Shown here: positions 1-6,036 of the stretch, one piece after another
Numbering within the stretch: position 1 is the first letter of the stretch
Layout of the letters: the number at the start of each line of letters is the position of its first letter
Assembly: GCA_021202985.1 (NCBI GenBank)
Contig: JAJQCA010000047.1
Location: forward strand, 98,680-162,679
Reading direction: 5' to 3'
Origin: Alistipes sp.
Lineage (GTDB): Bacteria; Bacteroidota; Bacteroidia; Bacteroidales; Rikenellaceae
DNA: 64,000 bases
Position numbers and translations under genes: made by a program
The notes under the pieces: generated by a model
The model's input: the letters and a program-made list of their open reading frames with translations, nothing else
The model's database searches: none
What the model was told of the DNA's origin: nothing

Positions 1-2
1 TG

Positions 3-146
3 TTTGTAGACCGTATGCTGTTCGGCGATGAGAAAATGAACCGCGACCTGATGCGGTGGCTCTATACCGCAGTCACCCGCGCCACCGAGAGGCTGTATTT
101 CGTCAATTTCGACGATAGGTTCTTCGATGTCCCGGCAACCCAGTAG
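3..146 (+). CDS. C-terminal end of a superfamily I (UvrD/RecD-like) helicase, partial
   Basis: The window opens inside a gene. Only the last 47 codons are present, in the frame beginning at base 3 and ending with TAG at 144-146. The tail contains WLYTAVTRATERLYFV, which resembles the last helicase motif of UvrD/RecD-type enzymes (the 'YTAxTRAxxxLYLV' block that contacts nucleotide). That makes it the end of an ATP-dependent DNA helicase or exonuclease subunit. The family match rests on one motif, so whether it is RecD-like, PcrA-like or another SF1 protein cannot be decided from this fragment. No terminator follows directly; the next promoter-like sequence begins about 90 bp downstream. Confidence 0.6.
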   Translation, partial: FVDRMLFGDEKMNRDLMRWLYTAVTRATERLYFVNFDDRFFDVPATQ

Positions 147-235
147 GTGGCCGGCCCGGGTTTGTCTTTTTATGTAATACGTTTAAATATTTAACTTTAC
201 ATCGTAAAAAGGGAGAGAATACCGGCTTTTATTGT

Positions 236-243
236 TACATTTG
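236..243 (+). promoter_or_regulatory. -7 box for the structured RNA (TACATTTG)
   Basis: TACATTTG is an exact match to the Bacteroidetes -7 consensus TAnnTTTG. Transcription would start near 249, at the foot of the closing stem of the predicted RNA. No good -33 TTTG lies 19-20 bp upstream, so the call rests on the -7 box and the downstream structure. Confidence 0.5.
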
Positions 244-248
244 TCCGG

Positions 249-463
249 TCGCAGCTCCCTCAAGGGGTCCGGCGGCCGAAGCCTGCAAGAACCGAAACAC
301 GGGAGGAATCCCGGCCGCACTACCAGATTTCAACGCAGGAAGGACAGGTATTATTCTCCAATCGGGTACACGTAGTTAATTACGGCTCGGTGCCCGGCCT
401 GTCCTGCATCGTTAGATTGATGTGCGAAAGTTTCTGGTCCCGGACCGGGAAGGGGCTATTTTA
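249..463 (+). ncRNA. Candidate structured non-coding RNA, possibly 6S-like
   Basis: This 215-nt stretch has no credible ORF but has nested long-range pairing. The closing stem is AGCTCC (253-258) with GGGGCT (452-457), continued by GGTCCGG (266-272) with CCGGACC (440-446). Inside are ACCAGA (322-327) with TCTGGT (433-438), then AGGACAGG (341-348) with CCTGTCCT (398-405), then an apical stem around 363-395. A small hairpin sits in the 5' side of the inner bulge at about 299-313 (CGGGA/TCCCG). The closing stem is followed by ATTTTAG, as in an intrinsic terminator. A -7 box lies 10 bp upstream. A long rod with a central bulge and its own promoter resembles 6S RNA, but I do not see the conserved sequence of RNase P RNA, tmRNA or SRP RNA, and the class is inference. 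Confidence 0.45.
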
Positions 464-716
464 GAATTATCAGACAATAAAACCGGAAATATCCGGTTAG
501 GTATAACGGACCGGACAGGGGTTTGTCCTGCCGGAACGATGGTAAACAGCGGCCGCAGTCAAAGGGCGGGAAGAAAATTGGGTTAATTTCGTACGCATTT
601 CATGATTAAATGGGGTCCTGCCCGCGGCCGCTTCTTTTTACTTCTAAAAACCTTTCCCTTTATAATTCATTCCCCGGAAGAAACGGTACCGATAAAATTC
701 CTAATTTTACCTGTCG
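464..716. other. Intergenic region with two hairpins and a weak promoter before priA
   Basis: No gene is supported here. Two compact inverted repeats are visible: a 7-bp stem with a 4-nt loop at 481-498 (AACCGGA/TCCGGTT), and an imperfect stem at about 512-534. Neither is followed by a T-run. TAATTTTA at 702-709 is one base from the -7 consensus and would give priA a very short leader. Confidence 0.4.
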
Positions 717-2996
717 ATGGCCGGTTGCAACGAAAAAATCTATGCGGAGGTTATCCTGCCGTTGTTTTCGGAAGGGTATACCTATCTCGTGCCGCCCGGG
801 TTGGCAGCAGGTGTGGTGCCGGGCAGTTGTGTCGTGGTACCACTCGGCAAGTCGAAAGTATACACCGGGGTGGTCCGTTCGGTGGGAACCGAGGCCCCTC
901 CGGCGGGCAGGATGCGGGAAATAATTTCCGTACAGGACCAGGTGCCGGTTGTAAGCCCGACAAGGCTTAAACTGTGGGAGTGGGTGGCCGATTATTATAT
1001 GTGCACCGTGGGGGAGGTAATGCGGGTCGCGCTGCCCTCGGCCCTGAAGCCCTCCGGTTGGAGTGGCGAAGAGGTTGCCGGAAAGGAGTACCGCACCCCT
1101 ACCGAGACGCACCTTGCGCTCGGCCCTGCCGCAAGCGACGAATCGACGCTTAACGAAGCGTTCGAGAAACTCTCCAAACGTGCCCGCACACAGTACGAGT
1201 CGCTGCTTCGGTTGGTGCAGTTGCTCGGGGAGGACCACCCGTTCGGCCGGTCCGTACCGCGGCGGCTGGCCGATATACCTTACGGTGTACTGCATCAGTT
1301 ACAACTCAAGGGGTTGGTGGCCCAACACGAGGTAAAAGTCGGTCCGGTTGCGGTGGAATCGGAGTTCGCCGGACTGCCGCACCTTTCACCGGCACAGGAA
1401 ACCGCCCTGCAAGGTATACGCGAACATTTCCGGCAGCGGGACGTGGTGCTGCTTCACGGTGTGACAGGCAGCGGCAAGACCGAAATTTATATCCGCCTGA
1501 TTGCAGAACAACTCGCGGCAGGCCGGGACGTATTGTACCTTCTCCCCGAAATAGCCATGACGGCCCAGTTGGTGGGGAGAATCAGGAAATTTTTCGGCGA
1601 CCGGGTGGTTCCGTACCATTCGAGCTATACCCGCACGCGCAAGACCGCGGCGTACATTCGCGCGGCCTCGTCGCCCGGTGGTACACTTATAGTCGGTGTT
1701 CGTTCGTCGGTGTTCCTGCCCGGTGCGAACGTTGGCCTTATTATCGTGGACGAGGAACACGACCCGAGCTACAAGAACCACGAGAGCGCCCCGCGCTACA
1801 ATGCCCGCGATACGGCGGTGGTCCTCGCGGCGATGGCCGGGGCGAAGACACTTCTGGGAAGCGCGACACCCGCCCTGGAAACATACGTAAACGCCCGCAC
1901 CGGGAAGTACGGATACGTCGCCCTTACAGAGCGGTACGGCGGCGCGGTATTACCCCGTGTCGTTATTTCCGACACGATAACGGCGTCGAAACGCGGCGAG
2001 CGGAAATCGCATTTCAACAAACAGCTTCTCGACTCGATATCAAAGGCACTCGACGACGGCCGCCAGGTAATGCTATTCCAGAACCGGCGGGGATTCTCGC
2101 CCTATGTGGAGTGCGGCCAGTGCGGGTGGACCGCGTCATGCCCCAACTGCAATGTTACCCTTACATACCATAAATCCGGCCGCAACCTCCGCTGTCATTA
2201 CTGCGGTCACAGTGCCGCGCTCCCGGACCGTTGCCCTGCATGTAACCAGCCTTCCGTGGAGCCGCGCGGGTTCGGTACCGAGAAGATAGAGACCGAGCTG
2301 GAGCCGTTCTTTCCGCAGGCGCGTATAGAGCGGCTGGACCGCGACACGGCCACTTCAGCCACACGCTTCGAACGTATCATTTCCGACTTCGAGCGGGGCA
2401 GGACCGACATTCTGGTCGGCACCCAAATGATCACCAAAGGGTTCGATTTCGAAGGTGTTTCGGTGGTCGGGGTTCTGAATGCCGACAATCTACTGGCATA
2501 TCCCGATTTCCGGGCTTCCGAAAGGGCGTTCCAGTTGTTGACACAGGTGGCCGGCAGGGCGGGCAGGCGCGAAACGGAGGGACTGGTGGTTATCCAAACC
2601 TCCCAACCGAAGCACCCGGTAATTGTGCAGGCCGCGGCGGGCGACTACGCCGCGATGGCCCGTGGGCAGCTTGACGAGCGGCGTGAGTTTTTCTATCCGC
2701 CCTTTTGCCGCATAGTCAGCATCCGCCTCAGGCACCGTGACGCACAGGTTGTCCGGCAGGCCGCGGCGGCGCTTGCCGAACGGCTGCGCCTTATTTTCGG
2801 CAAGAGAGTATGCGGCCCGCAACCCCCGCCGGTTGACCGGATACGCGGTGAGTTCATAGAGAGCGTCCTGCTCAAAGTAGAGCGGGAAAGCCCGTTCTCC
2901 AAGGCAAAAAAACTGCTGGCCGCGGAGACCAGGGAACTCCATCGGCAGGAGGGGTTCAGGCAGGTTTCCGTTACGTGCGACGTGGACCCGATATAA
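717..2996 (+). CDS. priA: Primosomal protein N' (replication restart helicase PriA)
   Basis: PriA is a 3'-to-5' superfamily II DNA helicase that recognises stalled forks and reloads the replisome. The 759-residue protein has the expected order. An N-terminal 3'-end DNA-binding domain begins YAEVILPL. The Walker A motif GVTGSGKT lies near residue 248. The DEEH Walker B box is near residue 343 and 'GSATPALE' follows. An eight-cysteine zinc-binding insertion spans about residues 466-515 (CGQCGW, CPNC, CHYC, CPAC). A helicase C-terminal lobe contains GTQMITKGFDF and QVAGRAGR. The start at 717 puts the conserved YAEV segment a few residues in, as in the family. It stands alone between the structured RNA and comF. 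Length is close to the family norm and all motifs are intact. Confidence 0.97.
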   Translation: MAGCNEKIYAEVILPLFSEGYTYLVPPGLAAGVVPGSCVVVPLGKSKVYTGVVRSVGTEAPPAGRMREIISVQDQVPVVSPTRLKLWEWVADYYMCTVGEVMRVALPSALKPSGWSGEEVAGKEYRTPTETHLALGPAASDESTLNEAFEKLSKRARTQYESLLRLVQLLGEDHPFGRSVPRRLADIPYGVLHQLQLKGLVAQHEVKVGPVAVESEFAGLPHLSPAQETALQGIREHFRQRDVVLLHGVTGSGKTEIYIRLIAEQLAAGRDVLYLLPEIAMTAQLVGRIRKFFGDRVVPYHSSYTRTRKTAAYIRAASSPGGTLIVGVRSSVFLPGANVGLIIVDEEHDPSYKNHESAPRYNARDTAVVLAAMAGAKTLLGSATPALETYVNARTGKYGYVALTERYGGAVLPRVVISDTITASKRGERKSHFNKQLLDSISKALDDGRQVMLFQNRRGFSPYVECGQCGWTASCPNCNVTLTYHKSGRNLRCHYCGHSAALPDRCPACNQPSVEPRGFGTEKIETELEPFFPQARIERLDRDTATSATRFERIISDFERGRTDILVGTQMITKGFDFEGVSVVGVLNADNLLAYPDFRASERAFQLLTQVAGRAGRRETEGLVVIQTSQPKHPVIVQAAAGDYAAMARGQLDERREFFYPPFCRIVSIRLRHRDAQVVRQAAAALAERLRLIFGKRVCGPQPPPVDRIRGEFIESVLLKVERESPFSKAKKLLAAETRELHRQEGFRQVSVTCDVDPI

Positions 2997-3139
2997 GACT
3001 GGCTTAAGGTGGCGCCCACGACACGGTGAATTGGATTATAGGAACCCGAAGTGGTCCGGCCGATATAAGCATATAACTAACCCTAATTTTTATACGCCTA
3101 CGCAAGCGGATGGTTGCCGGGCGGTACGAGTTTAACAGG

Positions 3140-3850
3140 ATGAATCTGACGGAATTTTTTAAACGACTGCCGGGGGACGTTTACCGGTTGTTCTTCCCTC
3201 CCGTATGCCCGGTATGCGACCGTTCCATGCCGGAAGGATCGGGTTTCATGTGCGCCCTTTGCCGGTTCGAAATCCCGCTGACCGGCTACTGGAACGAACC
3301 CGGCAACCCGGTAACCGAACACCTCGCCGCCCATATACCCGTCCGGCAGGCTTCGGCGTTTTTCCATTATGTGCCCGGCAGTCCTTACCGGGAGCTGGTA
3401 CACAGGTTCAAATACCAGGGCGGGTGGCGCTACGCGCGTGAGATGGGCGAATGGTACGGCAGTTGTCTCGCCGGGTCGGGACTTTACGGGGATATCGATT
3501 TTATTGTCCCCGTGCCTCTGCACCGGCGTAAATTATTGAAGCGCGGGTATAACCAATCCGAATATATCGCCGAGGGAATTTCCCGGGCGCTCGGAGTACC
3601 CGTCCGCACGGGCAACCTCCTGCGTTTACGCCACAGCAGGAGCCAGACGAAAGTGGAAGGCCACCGGCGGTGGGACAACGTCAGCGGAGCGTTCGGAGTC
3701 CGGCAACCGGAACAGTTTAAGGGGAAGCATATCCTGCTGGTAGACGACGTACTGACCACCGGTTCGACCCTTGTCGCCGCAGGTGGTGAGCTTGTCCGTA
3801 CCGTGGAGGACGTTAGCATCAGTATAGCCGCGCTTGCAGTGGCCGAATAG
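3140..3850 (+). CDS. ComF family phosphoribosyltransferase-like protein
   Basis: The protein has the double-zinc N-terminal signature CPVC...CALC (about residues 20-45) and a C-terminal type I phosphoribosyltransferase fold with the PRPP-loop motif LLVDDVLTTGST. ComF proteins take part in DNA uptake in competent bacteria; in non-competent lineages the role is less certain and may concern nucleotide or DNA salvage. I prefer the ATG at 3140 (MNLTEFF), which gives a family-like short N-terminus and 236 residues. An in-frame ATG at 3110 would add ten residues unlike the family. It lies 143 bp downstream of priA. The substrate of the PRTase domain is unknown. Confidence 0.88.
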   Translation: MNLTEFFKRLPGDVYRLFFPPVCPVCDRSMPEGSGFMCALCRFEIPLTGYWNEPGNPVTEHLAAHIPVRQASAFFHYVPGSPYRELVHRFKYQGGWRYAREMGEWYGSCLAGSGLYGDIDFIVPVPLHRRKLLKRGYNQSEYIAEGISRALGVPVRTGNLLRLRHSRSQTKVEGHRRWDNVSGAFGVRQPEQFKGKHILLVDDVLTTGSTLVAAGGELVRTVEDVSISIAALAVAE

Positions 3851-3892
3851 TTAAGATTGAACCGTATATCCGGCCGGTAAAAATAAAATTAC

Positions 3893-3900
3893 TACCTTTG
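3893..3900 (+). promoter_or_regulatory. -7 box for mqnA (TACCTTTG)
   Basis: Exact TAnnTTTG match about 65 bp upstream of the mqnA start, implying a leader of roughly 60 nt. Confidence 0.6.
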
Positions 3901-3966
3901 GGGCTGTCAAGCGGCGGGAGCCGGTTCCTGCCCGCAAGTATCAATCAACAGGCGCAATAACAATGG

Positions 3967-4734
3967 ATGATGTTCCCGGGGAGAGTCGCAGCGGTGTCAT
4001 ACCTGAACACAGTACCGTTTATATACGGTATAGAGCATGCGCGCCTATTGCGTGCGGGGCTTATATTGTCGCCGCCCGCCCGTTGCGTCACGGCGTTCAC
4101 AGACGGTGAGGCCGATATCGCCCTCGTCCCGGCGGCCGCCGTTCCGGGCATTCCCGATGCCGAAATAATCACACCTTACTGTCTCGGTGCCCATGGTCCT
4201 GTCCGGACCGTTACACTTATGTCCGACTCGGAAACGGGACGGATATCGCGCTTGTGGCTGGACGGGCATTCGCGCACCTCCGCATTGCTGATCCGGATTT
4301 TATGCGAGGAACTTTGGGGTATCCGTCCCGAGTTCCTTCAACTGGACGACCATACGGCCGTGGACCGGCCTGTGCCGGGGGACGCTTTCCTGCTAATCGG
4401 GGACAAGGTTTTCGACTACGAAGGCCGTTTCGCACACACGTGGGATTTGGCCGTATGCTGGAGGGAACTCACCGGCCTGCCGTTCGTGTTCGCCGTATGG
4501 ATAGCCCGCCGCGGGGTACCGCAGGAAACGGTCGACATGCTGACCGAATCGCTCGAATACGGTGTCTCACATATACCGCAGGCAATAAGCTATTACGGCC
4601 ATAGCGGGAAGAGTTATGCGCAGGATTACCTTACACAAAACATAGATTTCCACCTCGACGCGCCAAAACGGGAGGCGCTGACTATATTCCTCGAGAAAGG
4701 GCGCAGGTTCCTGCCGCCGCCCAACCCCGGCTGA
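3967..4734 (+). CDS. mqnA: Menaquinone biosynthesis protein MqnA (chorismate dehydratase)
   Basis: MqnA dehydrates chorismate to 3-enolpyruvylbenzoate, the entry step of the futalosine route to menaquinone. The 255-residue protein has the family hallmarks: VSYLNTVPF near the N-terminus, followed by a periplasmic-binding-protein-like fold with ADIALVPAAA. This argues that the organism makes menaquinone through futalosine rather than the classical MenFDHC route, although no other mqn genes lie in the window. Three ATGs are clustered at 3963-3970; the frame is opened by the codons at 3967 and 3970. It has its own promoter and is followed after 94 bp by corA. MqnA and MqnD share a fold, but the SYLNTVPF motif favours MqnA. 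Confidence 0.85.
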   Translation: MMFPGRVAAVSYLNTVPFIYGIEHARLLRAGLILSPPARCVTAFTDGEADIALVPAAAVPGIPDAEIITPYCLGAHGPVRTVTLMSDSETGRISRLWLDGHSRTSALLIRILCEELWGIRPEFLQLDDHTAVDRPVPGDAFLLIGDKVFDYEGRFAHTWDLAVCWRELTGLPFVFAVWIARRGVPQETVDMLTESLEYGVSHIPQAISYYGHSGKSYAQDYLTQNIDFHLDAPKREALTIFLEKGRRFLPPPNPG

Positions 4735-4828
4735 AGAGGTTAATGGCCCGGTCCGCACAGACGGCACCGACCCTGCGGCCAATCTACCTGCCGAATCCGG
4801 ATATTAACCCAAACACCTCCCGGGGAAG

Positions 4829-5779
4829 ATGATAACCATATACCTCAAACAATTCAACAAGATAGTCCGCAATGCGGACGTCAGGATATTCGACGAACTG
4901 GGCTACGACGATGTGTTGTGGATAGACCTTATGGACCCCACCGTGCAGGAGCAGAAAGAGGTGGAGGCGTTTATAGAAACTACCCTCCAGACCCGCCAGC
5001 AGATAGAGGAAATCGAGAGTTCATCGAAATATTCCGAGACGGAGAACGCTATAATATCCAACTCCAACTTCTTCATTCCGTCCGGTGAGGGATTCGCCGT
5101 GGAGCCGGTATCGTTCATGGTGACGGAAGGGGTCCTCGTGTCTCTGCGCCACCATGAGTCGAGGACGTTCCAAGAGGTTGCAAAGCGGCTCCAGATGAAT
5201 TACAAGAACTTCCCGACCGGTTACCACCTGCTCATATCCATACTCGAGGTGCGCATCGACTTTGACGCCGACCTTATAGAAGCCGTGGCTAAACAGATTA
5301 AGGTCCTCAGCCGCGACATCAGCGGCAGCGACCGCATGGAACAGAACATAATCAAACGCATTAACTCCCTTCAGGAGAACACGATGCTTATCCGCGAGAA
5401 TATCTTCGATCGTCAACGGGTCCTCTCCGGAATCCTCCGGAGCGACCGTTTTCCGAACGATATCTACCCCAAACTGTCGCTGATGATTAAGGACGTCAAC
5501 TCGCTTATCAACCATGCCGATTTCAATTCCGAGCGCCTCGACTATATCCAGGACGCCGCCCTCGGGCTTATAAATATCGAGCAGACCAAAGTCACCAAAA
5601 TATTCACCGTCGCCGCCCTGTTCTTCATGCCGCCCACCATGGTGGCCAGCATCTACGGCATGAACTTCGAAATTATGCCCGAACTCTCCTGGACCTACGG
5701 CTACTACTACGCATTAGGCCTTATGCTGCTCATAATGGCCGTTACCTTTATCTTCTTCCGCTGGCGAAAATGGCTGTAA
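4829..5779 (+). CDS. corA: CorA-type magnesium/cobalt transporter
   Basis: The 316-residue protein has a long cytoplasmic alpha/beta and helical domain followed by two C-terminal membrane helices (about residues 257-275 and 288-310) joined by YGMNFEIMPE, the GMN selectivity signature of CorA channels. It should form a pentameric inner-membrane channel for Mg2+ or related divalent ions, with a short basic cytoplasmic tail (RWRKWL). The stop codon's last two bases are also the first two bases of the left 29-bp arm of the mirror element that follows, so its transcript must run into or end in that element. No canonical -7 box is seen in the 94 bp upstream. Confidence 0.95.
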   Translation: MITIYLKQFNKIVRNADVRIFDELGYDDVLWIDLMDPTVQEQKEVEAFIETTLQTRQQIEEIESSSKYSETENAIISNSNFFIPSGEGFAVEPVSFMVTEGVLVSLRHHESRTFQEVAKRLQMNYKNFPTGYHLLISILEVRIDFDADLIEAVAKQIKVLSRDISGSDRMEQNIIKRINSLQENTMLIRENIFDRQRVLSGILRSDRFPNDIYPKLSLMIKDVNSLINHADFNSERLDYIQDAALGLINIEQTKVTKIFTVAALFFMPPTMVASIYGMNFEIMPELSWTYGYYYALGLMLLIMAVTFIFFRWRKWL

Positions 5780-6036
5780 AGCCATCGTAAAAACCCAGTA
5801 ATTACCTGCTCTGACCGTACTTTCTTGAAAGAAAGTACCAAAGAACTTTCCGAGATACTGCGTATCTCATGAAATACTCATTAAGATACCCACAGGGAGG
5901 GGCCAAAAGGCCCCTCCCTGTGGGTATCTTTAAAAAGAAATCATCGGAAACGTAGTTTCCGCAAAAGTTTTCTGGTTCTCTTTTCCAAAAGAGAACAGTT
6001 AAAGTATGGTAATTACTGGGTTTTTACGATGGCTTT
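5778..6036. repeat. Mirror-symmetric palindromic element between convergent genes
   Basis: A 259-bp element with five nested inverted features. Its ends are perfect 29-bp inverted repeats (5778-5806 and 6008-6036). Inside each arm, at near-equal distance, is a 22-nt hairpin (5817-5838; 5975-5996; 10-bp stems), a 13-nt spacer, then a 17-nt hairpin (5852-5868; 5945-5961; 7-bp stems), then a 15-nt spacer. The centre is a 21-bp perfect stem with an AAAA loop (5884-5929). The two halves, read toward the centre, align without gaps, and most stem differences are compensatory. The right arm contains the last codons of the minus-strand gene; the left arm starts at the corA stop codon. No reading frame, transposase or clear target-site duplication is visible. 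It may be a REP/BIME-like or MITE-like repeat, or an inverted duplication. Confidence 0.85.
5884..5929. terminator. Central 21-bp stem of the mirror element, probable bidirectional terminator
   Basis: Perfect 21-bp stem with a 4-nt AAAA/TTTT loop between two convergent genes. The stem has a GC-rich core (GGGAGGGGCC). U-tracts on either side are weak (TCTTTAAAAA on the plus strand), so termination efficiency is inferred from stem strength and position. Confidence 0.55.

Noticed and set aside
5778..6036. Phase-variable invertible promoter
   Set aside because: Inverted repeats of 29 bp flank the segment, but I found no TAnnTTTG box inside it, and the adjacent genes both end at it rather than start from it, so inversion would have no obvious regulatory effect. 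No recombinase is nearby.
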